Positions 1-13,650 of a stretch of DNA of 64,000 nt are shown here, piece after piece; within the stretch, counting starts at the first letter, position 1, and each line of letters begins with the position of its first letter. The position numbers were made by a program, and so were the translations under genes. The DNA is from Clitoria ternatea (taxonomy: Eukaryota > Streptophyta > Magnoliopsida > Fabales > Fabaceae). The notes beneath the pieces are model-generated. The model was not told the DNA's origin, did no database searches, and saw only the letters and a program-made list of their open reading frames with translations. Where the stretch lies: the NCBI GenBank assembly GCA_037962975.1, contig CM075673.1, positions 17,344,001 through 17,408,000 on the forward strand, read 5' to 3'.

Positions 1-3000
1 AAACCGTCCAAGCTATCCTCTTCTCCCTTATTCTTCATTTTTCTTCTTCTCCCCCATATCTCCAACACCAAAACCGTCCACCTCTCTTCCACTTCCATTC
101 TTGCAAAAATCAAAGACTAAACATGGATGAATGAAAGCTTGAATGGCATATTGGAGCAAAAAGCTTAGAGTGTCTCCTTTCCCTTCCTTCATTTTCGTTT
201 TTGGCATGAGCTTGGAGATAAGGTAAGGATTCTTGCTTCCTTCACTATTCTAGTTATGGTTTTGTTGTTGATTGAGTTGGAAATGATAATGATAGAAGTT
301 ATGGGTGTTGGTGAGGATGTGAACCCTAGGATTGGATGGCTTGAAATTGTGATTCTTGATTAGGGTGTGATTTTAGAAATGAATGAGGATTATGATTTTG
401 CATGTGAATTTTATAATGGGTTGAAGTTGTTGTTGGGAGATTTTAGAGTAAACCCTAAGTGTTGATGAATTTGGGGGTTTTTAGCCAAGTTGATGATTTT
501 GATGATTATGCATGTCTAGAATGGTGTATATGAGAGGAATGAATTTTAGAATCATTGAGATTGATTAATGAGGTTGGTGATATGTGCATGTAAGTAGGTA
601 TGATGGTTTGAGGAATTAATCTTGAGAATGGGTAAATGATAAGCAATGTTGAGTGTTGGTATTAGTGATGACAATAATGGTGGATGACCATTAATAGTGG
701 ATTAAGGAAATGGATATTTGAGTTGATGAAGTCTTAAGTCTTGATATGTGTCATTTAGAAATTGTTGATTGATGATGGTCTTAGATGGAGCCAAGAGGCT
801 TATAATGAGTTTGAATAAATTTTGATGATGGTTGAATGATTCATGTGATGATTTGGAAGTCTTAAAGCTAAGGGCCATAGTATTGTTGTGTTGGATTTGT
901 TTAGCCCTTTAAGATTTAGAGAATCTTGGCTATGGAAAAGGAATTCCCGAAGCCTAACATAAGCGTAAGGATCGGAGTTTAGACAAGTCTAAGATTCGAT
1001 TATGAGATTTATGAAAATGATGCCTTAATGATGGCTTATTAATTTCATATACAAAAATGTGTTTGTTGGTAGGATTGTGTTCCGGACGATGACGCAGAAT
1101 AATCAAAGCACTTGGATTGCGGTTCTTCTCTCGAGGTAGGAGAGGAGTTTACATTTCAATTGTATGAGTGAAAAATTGTTAATTATGTTTATGTGTGAAC
1201 TCATGCAATGCCTTGCCATGAATGTATTTAATGTTTAAATTGATGAAGTGATGAATGATAGGCTTGGCAAATTGTTGAATTTTGGAAATTTTACATATAT
1301 AGGTATGAGATGATGATGAATGGTTAGTGGTCCCTTGATGGGAATTGATGCATTGTAATGAAAGACCCATAATGAAATGAATTATAGATGGTTCGGGTCA
1401 TATTGTAGTTCACAAAGTGCATTTTTAATGCATAATCATGGAAGTGAAGGGGTCAAATAGAGTTTTATGTGATTTTGATTGCTTGGGATAGTCCTAATAG
1501 CCCATATGAGAATAGGCCCTTGAGTTGCATAAAAACGTCTTAAAACGGTCTAAATGCACTTATATGCATAAGTCACTCATTTTGAGGAATTTTTGAGTGA
1601 TGCCGGTGGCCACGCGTCACAAATGATGTGTATTTATTGGGGATAAAATTTTGTAGCATTTGGAGTTCATATGAGAAAGTTAGGAGGGTTAGAAGTTGAA
1701 AAATCATGTGATTCTGCATAAAAATAGCAGTAGGACTGTCTTGAATCGATTCAAGACTCTTTGAATCAATTCAAGAGGTGCTATTTTCACTATTTTAGGC
1801 TCCAGGGGCATTTGAATCGATCCATACGAGCTTGAATTGATTCATGGCCCTCTTTAGGCCATTGTCATGCTATTTTTTTCCAACTACTCTATTTTCTTTG
1901 CTATTTTTAGCCCATTTGGGTGTTTTAATGACATTTTTGGCCTCCGACTTCTTCATGAAAGTTCTAAATAATTGTGTTACGGAGGTGTGAGAATTGGTCT
2001 CACATTAATTGGAGTTTTCTAACTCTCATTAGATATAAAACACCGGACCTACTGCGTTATAAAATTCATATTTAAGAGGGTTTTGAACCCAACTTTTTAT
2101 GGTGGTCAAATTGGGACTAATAGGTGATATTTGTGACATGTCCCATTATTATTAAGACTAAAAGTGAGCTTTTCTCATATCTTAGTATTGAAAGTTAAGA
2201 TAGGCTTATATTTAATTAAAACCCTTTTATCATATAAAAATAAGAGATTGTATTAGGGGTAATGATGGGTAATGTTGTTGATCAACCCCTTGAATAAGGA
2301 TGATTGTTATTATAGATGATTGTGAATGTCATTGAGTTGATACAAGCTTAGGCTTGTATGTGTGGTTTGAATTACATTTGTGAATTATTGTGAATACCAC
2401 ACTAATATGCAAGACAATGGTGATGAATAATGAGATGAAACTCTACTAAATGAATGTGTGGTAATATTTATGAATGATATGTAATGATGTGATGCCCTTG
2501 TGGTTGATCGCAAGTATCGACTTACATGTATGATATGAAAAATATGTAAAATGTGTTGTAATGAAATGCCACACTTAAAACTTAAAATCAATGGCCAAAA
2601 TCAACAATGATAAAATCCACTAAGGTGTGTATCGTGGTGTTGGTGATTATGATGATGATGATTGATGAGTGACATGATAGGATGCATAGTGTGAGAATAC
2701 ATTGATTGGCATTTGCATCCATGGCATATCATACGCTATCTATGTGGAATGTTAGGGGTTCCACTAGGCGGGCCCAGTGGGAGGGCGACCCAGTGCACGG
2801 GTAATTTATTGTTGTTCCCTAGTGATTCTGGGAATCACGAAGCTGTCCATAGTTTGGTGATGTGGCACCCTATGTGGCGGGCCCAGTAGGTAGGCGGCTC
2901 TGTGATGAGTAAGTTACCTCGGTGTCCGACGGGGCACGACTCTCTCGATGTGTGTTCGGGAGGGGCCCGTAGCACTTTTGGTAAGTGAGGCCATGTTGTT

Positions 3001-4441
3001 GATCCGTAAGTCATGGGGTGACTAGTGCTACATATGGGCGATACGGTTTGGTACCAGTAAAATATGATGTTGAGTATGCATGAATTGAGATATAAGTGTA
3101 CACTTTTACTACTGCAGTAGAGGCATAGTAGCACACCTATGCTTGACCCATAATTTGGTGTTTATTCCCACAGTTGGATCCACATTTGATATTGATAATT
3201 CCATTGTGCATATGCATTAGCTTAAGAGCATTTGCATATAGCATGGAGATATGCCAGGTGGTGATGATGATTGATGATGATTGAGATTGGGGTGTGGTGT
3301 TGGTGAAATGGGTAATTAATATACCTAAAAGACCACATAAAAGTAATAAATGATATGAATATGTGAAATGATATCGAATATGACGATATATATGTTATGG
3401 CCTAATGTAATGAAGGGCGTATTTGTTTATGATTGATGATAATGATGTTAGCCCATGGCGGCTTTAAGAAAAGACCGGAATGGTGTATGTTGATGATGTT
3501 GGCCAGTTGTGGCATTGAAATATTTGTGTATATGCTTGCTTTGCTATGAATTGATGGGTGAATACATGATATGTACATTGTTAAATGAATAGATTAAGAT
3601 ATTTGTTGATGGTGTAGCAAAGCATACATGATGTTGATATGCATATGCACATAATTTTAATTGTATTCATATCGTCATTTGAAATGTATAACTCACTCTC
3701 CTATATGGTCTACTTTTTAGTATTGATGCAGGAAAACTATGGGATGAGAACATTTAAGAAGTAAGGCTTTTGGGAAGGTAAATAGTAGTAATGGAATGCC
3801 TTGGCCGACAACGTTTGTGATTCATTATATTATGAAATAAAAGGTGTATCCTAGTGTTGATAATTTATTGATATTGGCGGATGTATTGTAAATAGCTAGG
3901 TATGTGAATGATATATTGATATTTGGAATGACATTGGGTATGTAGCCTATTTTGGGAAAATATAAATGTTAATGATACATGATATTGAGGTTGAATTGAA
4001 TATGGTGAAATATAGAATATGAATGTTGGAGATGTATGATGTATGACCATATAGCTAAGTATATGTATGTACCTTAGGCAATGTATGTTTATGATTTATG
4101 TTTAAGTTTGGATGTGGCCTAAATGGGCTTGTGTTGTATGTTTGCATGCTTTGCCGAGCCTTTTCTCATATCTTCATATATGGGACTAGGCGTGTGCCTG
4201 GTATACACATTCTTCTTCCGCTGTAAAACTTTGTTATTTTATATACCGTTATGGGCAAACTATTTAACGATCCAGTTATATTTTATTAAATCTCACTCTT
4301 CGGTTTTCTGTGATTTGGTTCTTGATGTAATCATGGTTGTGTTTTGGAAATATTTCAAACATGAAAAATGTATTCGCATTTTTATTAATTATTTGTTTTG
4401 ATTACATCGGGATTCGAGTGGGGAAAATCAGGGGTGTTATA
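1..4441 (+). repeat. 5' LTR (partial) of a LARD-like non-autonomous gypsy element
   Basis: This stretch aligns almost base for base with 7268-11807, so it is the left member of a pair of ~5-kb long terminal repeats; about the first 500 bases lie left of the window. It ends GGGTGTTATA and a primer binding site follows three bases later. Compared with the right copy it lacks about 49 bases near 1507 and about 60 bases near 1845. Short open frames within it recur in both copies but show no known domain, and I treat the whole LTR as non-coding. LTRs of this length around a middle without pol are what is called a LARD; the plus orientation follows from the PBS position. Confidence 0.9.
1741..1845. 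repeat. Cluster of GAATCGATTC-type palindromes in LTR
   Basis: Several perfect or one-mismatch copies of TTGAATCGATTCAA occur within ~100 bases (1741, 1761, 1811 and 1831). The same cluster is longer in the 3' LTR at 9048-9225, and the same motif is seen at 63304-63554 in an unrelated copia LTR. Confidence 0.85.
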
Positions 4442-4444
4442 AGC

Positions 4445-4456
4445 TGGTATCAGAGC
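4445..4456 (+). other. Primer binding site (tRNA-iMet type)
   Basis: TGGTATCAGAGC lies three bases after the LTR end. It is the classical plant PBS complementary to the 3' end of initiator tRNA-Met, and it fixes the element's plus orientation. Confidence 0.93.
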
Positions 4457-6757
4457 GTATTTTGCTCTGAATTAGAGTTATTGATTATCATCAGAGCATG
4501 GTTGCTCTATATTAAATTGATATTACAAGATTAATGGAGCATGATTGCTCAATTGAGAGGCATTTTGGTGATTGTTGAAACATGGTTGTTTGTATAGACT
4601 TAAGAGTGATAGTTATCTTGAGGAGGACGATATGATAAAATATCGAATGCCCTATATGGATTTATGAATGAATGATTGTCTAGGAATTATGAATTGATTA
4701 TAAGGGCATTATTGCTTATTGAAGGTTATTGTGAATCATTAAAGTTGAGTTGTGATTGATTCCTATTAAGGATTCCTTGTGAATGATTGTCCATGTTATA
4801 ATTGATGTTTATGGGAGTATGCCCTTTTATCATTGAGGTTGTATGATACACTTATGGAGCATAGTTGCTCATTGGAAAACTTAATGAAATTGTAAGATTG
4901 GATATAAATATGGATGAATTCCTCAATGTGATTGATATGTTGTTTGTATAAGACCGGCCAAGTTCCTTACGCTATTTCCTTCTAATGATGAATGCATTGA
5001 TATTATGCATTTGAATATTGATATATTAAGTATGATTTAGATTGATGATGAATCTGTACCATGTGTGATCATGGATATAATATATTGAATATAAATTGAT
5101 TTGACGATGAACCTATGCCGTATGTTGACCACGGATAGGAGATATTAAATATGAATTGATATGGACGAACCATGGAGTGTCGAGACCTTAATATGTATGT
5201 GTATGAATTATGAGGTAACTTATAGCCATGGTATGCTCATGGAATAAGAAATTGTGTTGGCACATGATTGGGGTTAGACTCGGTTTCATGTTTATGAACT
5301 GAGTGAACAATTAATTTAGTTGTGACCCACTAAGTGTGGTAACCCCAGATAAACCAATGTGATCTTGTAAGATCGAACCTTTTAGGATTAGACACTATGG
5401 TGGTCTAGGCTCTACGATGTTTCTATGAGCCATGTTTATTGACTTTATGTGTTGTGGAAGTATTCCACGAGGGGTACTAGGCGACCCTTGAATTTTCTAA
5501 GCCTAATGACAACTTGAATCTTGTGAACGATTGAGCCATACTGAAATAAAATGTGAAATGAGTTGTTGAGGCTAGAGCCGATGTGTAATTGGATTAGAAG
5601 GGTAAACGTAAACCCCTAAGTATTTGGTGAAGAATGATGTTGAATTCGGGGTATGGTTTAGCATTGGCCATGATGAAAATTTTATGATATGACTTTGGGC
5701 TAAACTGTGAGCCCTTGATGTTATGATTATTAGATTAATTGTGGATTATGATGTTATGTAGAGGTAATATATATGAACATGAGTTGGTAAATAGAGTTTA
5801 ATCCTGTAGATACCTCCTTTTTTACTTTGGAAAGAAATTATATTGGTGATAGAAACCACATACTGATGTGACACAATAAGAATCGTATGTCCAGTATATG
5901 GACTTTGGCTATGATAAATGAGGGAATCCACTAGTGTGGAAGATTATTATATGATTGTGGACCTTATTTAACCTTGGGAGCATATATTTGATATAAGTTT
6001 GGTGAATTGATTAGGCTTGAATTGAATTACAGCCGATAATGTTTGAGTTAGACAGATGATTACTAAGCTATTTGACTATAACTTCGGATGGATAAAGTCC
6101 AATGGTGGGGTGATTACCCTATGATGATTGGAAATCTATAGTTGATATGTCAATATATGGTTAAGGTTATTGATACTTGGCGATTTGTACGATGTGATTT
6201 GTGCAGGATGGTGTATATTGGCAATAACTAATGTGAGTATAGTGGTTGTGAAATTGTGTAAATTATCACAAGGCCTTGTGTGAGATGATATTATTTAAAT
6301 TAATATAAAATATATGAGCGATAAGACATGAAGGTACTTATCCTGATATGTCTCTACATGCCATAGGCATTGTGGCAACGTGCACTTATGCGCTGATCTC
6401 ATGTGCTTGTAGTAACCACTACGGGATTGGGATGCCTTCCTGTATGTGGATGCAGCAACATATAGACCGGACAAGTGTAGGGTTGTAACTGCTTATGGTG
6501 AATGTATTGGACCTATACGGAGGTATTGGATAAGAATGTGAGAGTGGTAATGAATAAACCGAGAATTGATGAGTGGTGACTCACTATGAATATGTGAAGT
6601 TTTATACTTGGATAAAGAAATGATGATGAACATGTTCTGTTGGACTTTGGGAAGCCCGATATCACCTCATAGTGTCACTGGACTCTGTTGGTGTGTGGCC
6701 AAAGTGTGCCCTCGCGATATATATCGATGTTAAACTTCGAGGACGAAGTTTCTTTTT

Positions 6758-6769
6758 AGTGGGGTGGAT
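6758..6769 (+). other. Polypurine tract of LARD-like element
   Basis: AGTGGGGTGGAT lies directly before the TGTAACATCC start of the 3' LTR, the expected place for plus-strand priming. The tract is imperfect, containing T residues. Confidence 0.75.
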
Positions 6770-9700
6770 TGTAACATCCTGAATTTTAAAGAAAATAAAT
6801 TTATTGGATAATGATAATTGATTATTTGTGGTCCAGTAACTATGAGAAAATCAATTAGACATTACAGGTGAATTATCGGTAAATCAAGATTTACCAGAAT
6901 TGGGTGATTTAACATATGATGTGGGACCCACTTGGTCAAATTAAATATTTCATGGGTCTAGGACGTTTAAAAAATTATTGTGGTTATGGTGGTATAGTTA
7001 AAATAATTTTTAGTATTGAGGAAATACTTAATTGGACGCAGCGTAAGTTATTAGGCAGGGAAAATACGAGTCAAATAGAATAAAAAGAAAATGATAAATC
7101 CCATTTTCCCCCTCATTCCACCGTAGCCCCTCTTCTTCCTCTCCTTTTCATTCTTTTAACCATTGGATAATGGGATCTATGGACCATTGGAAAAAGTAAA
7201 TTGAAACATGGCTTTACCCATTGGTTAATGACCCAAGCTTTCATCATTTCTTTCCTCTCTCCCTCCAAAACCGTCCAAGCTCTCCTCTTCTCCCTTATTC
7301 TTCATTTTTTCTTCTCCCTCACATCTCCAACACCAAAACCGTCCACCTCTTTTCCACTTCCATTCTTTCCAAAATCAAAGACTAAACATGGATGAAAGAA
7401 GCTTAAATGGCATATTAAAGCAAAAAGCTTAGAGTGTCTCCTTTCCCTTCCTTTATTTTCGTTTTTGGCATGAGCTTGGAGATAAGGTAAGGATTCTTGC
7501 TTCCCTCACTATTCTAGTTATGGTTTTGTTGTTGATTGAGTTGGAAATGGTAATGTTAGAAGTTATGAGTGTTGGTGAGGATGTGAACCCTAGGATTGGA
7601 TGGCTTGAAATTATGATTCTTGATTAGGGTATGATTTTAGAAATGAATGAGGATTATGATTTTACATGTGAATTTTATAATGGGTTGAAGTTGTTGTTGG
7701 GAGATTTTAGAGTAAACCCTAAGTGTTGATGAATTTGGGGGTTTTTAGCCAAGTTGATGATTTTGATGATTATGCATGTCTAGAATGGTGTATATGAGAG
7801 GAATGAATTTTAGAATCATTGAGATTGATTAATGAGGTTGGTGATATGTGCATGTAAGTAGGTATGATGGTTTGAGGAATTAATCTTGAGAAAGGGTAAA
7901 TGATATGCAATGTTAAGTGTTGGTATTAGTGATGATAATAATGGTGGATGACCATTAATAGTGGATTAAGGAAATGGATATTTGAGTTGATGAAGTCTTA
8001 AGTCTTGATATGTGTCATTTAGAAATTGTTGATTGATGATGGTCTTAGATGGAGCCAAGAGGCTTATAATGAGTTTGAATAAATTTTGATGATAGTTGAA
8101 TGATTCATGTGATGATTTGGAAGTCTTAAGGATAAGGGCCATAGTATTGTTGTGTTGGATTTGTTTAGCCCTTTAAGATTTAGAGAATCTTGGCTATGGG
8201 AAAGGAATTCCCGAAGCCTAACATAAGCGTAAGGATCGAAGTTTAGACAAGTCTAAGATTCGATTATGAGATTTATGAAAATGATGCCTTAATGATGGCT
8301 TATTAATTTTATATACAAAAATATATTTGTTGGTAGGATTGTGTTCCGGACGATGACGCAGAATAATCGGAGCACTTGGATTGCAGTTCTTCTCTCGAGG
8401 TAGGAGAGGAGTTTACATTTCAATTGCATGAGTGAAAAATTGTTAATTATGTTTATGTGTGAACTCATGCAATGCCTTGCCATGAATGTATTAAATGTTT
8501 GAATTGATGAAGTCATGAATGATAAGCTTGGCAAATTGTTGAATTTTGGAAATTTTAGATATATAGGTATGAGATGGTGATGAATCGTTAGTGGTCCCTT
8601 GATGGGAATTGATGCATTGTAATGAAAGACCCATAATGAAATGAATTATAGATGGTTTGGGTCATATTGTAGTTCACAAAGTGCATTTTTAAGGTATAAT
8701 CATGGAAGTAAAGGGGTCAAATAGAGTTTTATGTGATTTTGATGGCTTGGGATAGTCCCAATAGCCCATATATGTAGTTTATGACTTGTAGGAATGGAAT
8801 GGACAAATTTTAATGAGAATCGGCCCTTGAGTTGCATAAAAACGTCTTAAAATGGTCTAAATGCACTTATATGCATAAGTCACTCATTTTGAGGATTTTT
8901 TGAGTGAGGCTGGTGGCTAAACGTTACAAATGATGTGTATTTATTGGCGTTAAAATTTTGTAGCATTTGGAGTTCATATGAGAAATTTAGGAGGGTTAGA
9001 AGTTGAAAAATCATGCGATTCTACATAAAAACAGCAGCAGGACTGTCTTGAATCGATTCAAGACTCTTTGAATCGATTCAAGAGGTGCTGTTTTCACTAT
9101 TTTGGGCTCCAGGGGCATTTGAATCCATTTATACGAGCTTGAATCGACTCAAGGCCCTTTGTTTGTCAAATTTTGAGATTTTGGGACGCTTGAATCGATT
9201 CATACGAGCTTGAATCGATTCATGGCCCTGCTTAGGCCACTGTCATGCTATTTTTTCCAACTACTCTATTTTCTTTGCTATTTTTAGCCCGTTTGGGCAT
9301 CTTAATGACATTTTTGGCCTCCGACTTCTGCATGAAAGTTCTAAATAATTATGTTACGGAGGTGTGAGAATTGGTCTCACATTAATTAGAGTTTTCTAAC
9401 TCTCATTAGGTATAAACACCGGACCTACTGCGTCATAAAATTCAAATTTAAGAGGGTTTTGAGCCCAACTTTTTATGGTGGTCAAATTGGGACTAATAGG
9501 TGATATTTGTGACATGTCCCATTATTATTAAGACTAAAAGTGAGCTTTTCTCATGTCTTAGTATTGAAAGTTAACATGGGCTTATATTTACTTAAAACCC
9601 CTTTATCATATAAAAATAAGAGATTGTATTAGGGGTAATGATGAGTGATGTTGTTGATCAACCCCTTGAATAAGGATGATTGTTATTATAGATGATTGTG

Positions 9701-11807
9701 AATGTCATTGAGTTGATACAAGCTTAGGCTTGTATGTGTGGTTTGAATTACATTTGTGAATTATTGTGAATACCACACTAATATGTAAGACAATGATGAT
9801 GAATAATGAGATGAAACTCCACTAAATGAATGTGTGGTAATATTTATGAATGATATGTAATGATGTGATGCCATTGTGGTTGATCACAAGTATCGACTTA
9901 CATGTATGATATGAAAAATATGTAAAATGTGTTGTAATGAAATGCTACACTTAAAACTTAAAATCAATGGCTAAAACCAATAATGATAAAATCCACTAAG
10001 GTGTGTATAGTGGTGTTGGTGATTAAGATGATGATGATTGATGAGTGGAATGATAGGATTCATAGTGTGAGAATGCATTGATTGGCATTTGCATCTATGG
10101 CATATCATACGCTGTCTATGTGGAATGTTAGGGGTTCCACTAGGCGGGCCTAGTGGGAAGGGGACCCAATGCACGGGTAATTTGTTGTTGTTCCCTAGTG
10201 ATTCTGGGAATCATGAAGCTGTCCATAGTTTGGTGATGAGGCACCCTATATGGCGGGCCCAGTAGGCGGGCGGCTCTGTGATGAGCAAGTTACCTCGGTG
10301 TCTGACGGGGCATGGCTCTCTCGATGTGTGTTCGGGAGGGGCCCGTAGCACTTTTGGCAAGTGAGGCCATGTTGTTGATCCATACGTCACGGGGTGACTA
10401 GTGCTACATATGGACGATGTGGTTTGGTACCAGTAAAATATGATGTTGAGTATGCATGAATTGAGATATAAGTGTACACTTTTACAACTGCAGTAGGGGC
10501 ATAGTAGCACACCTATGCTTGACCCACAATTTGGTGTTTATTCCCACAGTCAGATCCACATTTGTTGTTGATAATTCCATTGTGCATATGTATTAGCTTA
10601 AGAGAATTTGCATATAGCAAGGAGATATGCTAGGTGGTGATGATGATTGAGATTGGGGTGTGGTATTGGTGAAATGGGTAATTAATATACCTAAAAGACC
10701 ACATAAAAGTAATAAATGATATGAATATATGAAATGATATTGAATATGACGATATATATGTTATGGCCCAATGTAATGAAGGGCGTATTTGTTTATGATT
10801 GATGATAATGATGTTAGCCCATGGTGGCTTTGAGAAAAGACCAGAATGGTCTATGTTGATGATGTTGGCCAGTTATGGCATTGGAATATTTATGTATATG
10901 CTTGCTTTGCTATGAATTGATGGGTGAATACATGATATGTACATTGTTAAATGAATAGATTAAGATATTTATTGATGGTGTAGCAAAGCATACATGATGT
11001 TGATATGCATATGCACATAATTTCAATTGTATTCATATCGTCATTTGAAATGTATAACTCACTCTCCCATGTGGTCTACTTTTTAGTATTGATGTAGGAA
11101 AACCATGAGATGAGGACGTTTAAGAAGTAAGGCTTTTAGGAAGGTAAATAGTGGTAATGGAATGCCTTGGCCGGCAGCATTTGTGATTCATTGTATTGTG
11201 AAATAAAAGGTGTATCCTAGTGTTGATAATTTATTGATATTGGCGGATGAATTGTAAATAACTAGGTATGTGAATGATATATTGATATTTGGAATGACAT
11301 TGGGTATGTAGCCCATTTTGGGAATATATAAATGTTAATGATACATGATATTGAGGTTGAATTGAATATGGTGAAATATAGAATATGAATGTTGGAGATG
11401 TATGATGTATGACCATATAGCTAAGTATATGTATGTACCTTAGGCAATGCATGTTTATGATTTATGTGTAAGTTTGGATGTGGCCTAAATGGGCTTGTGT
11501 TGTATGTTTGCATGCTTTGCCGAGCCTTTTCTCATATCTTCATATATGGGACTAGGCGTGTGCCTGGTATACACATTCTTCTTCCACTGTAAAAATCTGT
11601 TATTTTGTATACCGTTATGGGCAAACTATTTAACGATCCAGTTATATTTTATTAAATCTCACTCTTCGGTTTTCTATGATTTGGGTCTTGATGTAATCGT
11701 GGTTGTGTTTTGGAAATATTTCAAACGTGAAAAATTTATTCGCATTTTTATTAATTATTTGTTTAGATTACATCGGGATTCGAGTGCGGAAAACCGGGGG
11801 TGTTATA
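6770..11807 (+). repeat. 3' LTR (complete) of LARD-like gypsy element
   Basis: This 5038-bp LTR starts TGTAACATCC and ends GGTGTTATA, giving short imperfect inverted ends (TGTAACA/TGTTATA). It is nearly identical to 1-4441, so the insertion is not very old. It has two segments the 5' LTR lacks: ~49 bases at about 8767-8815 and a ~60-base unit at about 9160-9215 that repeats the GAATCGATTC block. A target duplication cannot be tested because the left end is outside the window; the five bases following are TCTAT. Confidence 0.92.
9048..9225. repeat. Expanded cluster of GAATCGATTC-type palindromes
   Basis: This has the same motif as 1741-1845 but with about two extra repeat units, including GAATCGACTC and GAATCCATTT variants. 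The expansion relative to the other LTR shows that the array changes copy number on a short time scale. Confidence 0.85.
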
Positions 11808-12340
11808 TCTATGGTTCTAAATCGGAACCACAAACAATAATTATTTTAGCGTTTTGTCAGTGGTTTGAAACTTTAACCGCAAACACTACTTTTGTCTGTG
11901 GTTGGATGGAACCACAAATAATTCTTTTTTCTACGCTTCCATTTATCAACCGCTGACATTAGTGCTAAAAATAAAATATTTTACGCGGGATTCGTTGGTA
12001 AAGGTGATGTTTTTCTTTTTCTTTTTCATATTATGTTTTACATTTTCTTTTTCTTATTGGCTAGCCTGAAGCTTTACTTTTCTTCTAACATTTCTTTTTC
12101 TTTCTAGACAAAAGTGTCCTTTGGTTTCCCTCTCTCTCTTTTCCTTATTTCCTACTTTGTGCGTGCTGTTCTATATGTCCCACCGTTTTTCTTGTGCTGT
12201 TTATGGTCCATCTACATCTACACTGTAGAAAGCTTTATTTTAGATTGTACTATTTATGATCCATATACATCTCCCTCTCTTTTCTTCAAGGTGAGTTATT
12301 TATATTATATTGTATAATTTGGGTATTATATTCTAACATG
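11808..12340. other. AT-rich intergenic or DNA-transposon remnant
   Basis: Between the LARD and copia C1 there is ~0.5 kb without a recognisable gene. The first ~200 bases hold repeated short words in both orientations (GGTTCTAAATCGG, GGAACCACAAA, AGTGGTTTGAAAC, AACCGCAAACA), which resembles the subterminal repeats of CACTA-type DNA transposons. No CACTA terminus is visible. The rest is T-rich with no coding signal. Confidence 0.35.
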
Positions 12341-13636
12341 ATGAATCAGATTTTTTGGGTGTCTCCTTATTGGTGTATGTACTATGAGCTATTAATGTAT
12401 TAATTTTATTATCAATAAAATTAGTATTTTTAGTTTTAAGATTGTTTTAAAACTATTTATCCTGGAATAATAGGTCATATGAGAATTATTCCTAAAATGT
12501 CCCTAATTAAGTATTTACATAGGGACATATAAATACATTAAGATTAGTGTGTGAATGTACTGATGATTTGATCTCACAAATCGTGGATATATGATATCAA
12601 GTCTTTACACGGGTACACATTAAGAGTAATGTTGTACTGGACAGACCCACCATGAGAACATTGCATGGATCGTTACATGAGTGTCATAAACGGTTTTCAA
12701 TGTGATAATGGTATATAGTCCTTCGACCTGAAGTCACTACGACTTCTACATAAGGAGTTTGTTGTTTTAATACAATCAAATGTTATCTATAATAAGATGA
12801 CCATAAAGATTGTGATTAGGCAATGGACAAATTATGCAGAGGGATGTGAGTGATGTAGATGAGATTTGTCTATCCTATATGATAAGAGTGATATCTATGG
12901 GCCACTTGATGGAGTGAGACTAACGAAATGTATGGCCATGCTAGGACAAATAAATATTAGATATTTATTATGTAAAGTCTACTCTGGTATCAAGTAAAAT
13001 GAATTGGGCAATACAAGGATGACGACGACCAAGCCTTGGGCCCAATTAGATATCGTGACAAAAAGAATAAATATATAAAATAATTATCACTTATAGGTCA
13101 TGTCGATGATAAATAATATTTGGACATAATGATGTATTGCTAGATGCCGCTCTTATTTTATATTAATAATAAAATAGTTTATTATTAATATAATCGAATA
13201 TTTTACCTATAGGGTCACACACATAGAGTAAACCCACCAGAGGATAGTTTTATTTTAGTTAGACTAAAAATAAAACTATTGGACCTAACTCATTTAGAAT
13301 GAGTCAGAAGCCCAATGTTTAATGAGAGCTCAGGTTAGGACCTAAGCCTTTATATAGAGCATGAGATGCTCATAGGCTGCTGCTTAGAAATTAGATTACT
13401 TTTGAATTTCTGTACTAACATTCGGGACTTTGATTTTCTGGTGGGAGTGCTCGTGTGGACTACTAAGGGCGAAGCTATAATTGCTTCGATCGAGGAACTC
13501 GCTTTGCATCTACAAGAGGTAAACCCTAAATCAAAAATTTTTAATTTTGCATAATGCCTTGAGACATTTGTTTTTTGCAATCCTTTTTGGGAATCCTTTG
13601 TGTTTCTGCTGCCTGACCCTGATGGATTCCCTAACA
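12340..13636 (+). repeat. 5' LTR of copia element C1 (left edge uncertain)
   Basis: The right edge is set by CCCTAACA directly before a PBS at 13638. A TATA-like TATATAGAG at 13351 lies ~285 bases before the LTR end, as expected for an LTR promoter. The left edge is a guess (TGATGAATC near 12340), because the partner 3' LTR was lost and cannot be compared. Small open frames at 13350-13759 lie across the LTR/leader border and are not credible genes. Confidence 0.6.
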
Positions 13637-13637
13637 G

Positions 13638-13650
13638 TGGTATCAAAGCC
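13638..13650 (+). other. Primer binding site of copia C1
   Basis: TGGTATCAAAGCC lies one base after the CTAACA end of the LTR. It is an initiator-Met-type PBS with an AA variant, common in copia elements. Confidence 0.85.

Larger units (their letters stand above)
4442..6769 (+). mobile_element. Internal region of LARD-like element, non-coding
   Basis: Only ~2.3 kb lies between the PBS and the 3' LTR. No open frame here has gag, protease, reverse transcriptase, RNase H or integrase motifs; the longest frames are about 60 codons and unrecognisable. Near the 3' end (about 6737-6748) the block CTTCGAGGACGAAG precedes the purine tract; that block is common just before the 3' LTR of Del/Tekay-type chromoviruses, which suggests descent from that lineage. 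The element would need proteins supplied in trans. The internal part is shorter than one LTR, an extreme case even for LARDs. Confidence 0.8.

Noticed and set aside
2835..3134. A 99-codon minus-strand open frame, repeated at 10211-10510
   Set aside because: It occurs in both LARD LTRs only because the LTRs are copies. No start context, domain or coding pattern supports it.
11489..11956. A 155-codon plus-strand open frame at the right end of the LARD 3' LTR
   Set aside because: It crosses the LTR edge into flanking DNA, and its counterpart at 4123-4401 is broken. Not a gene.
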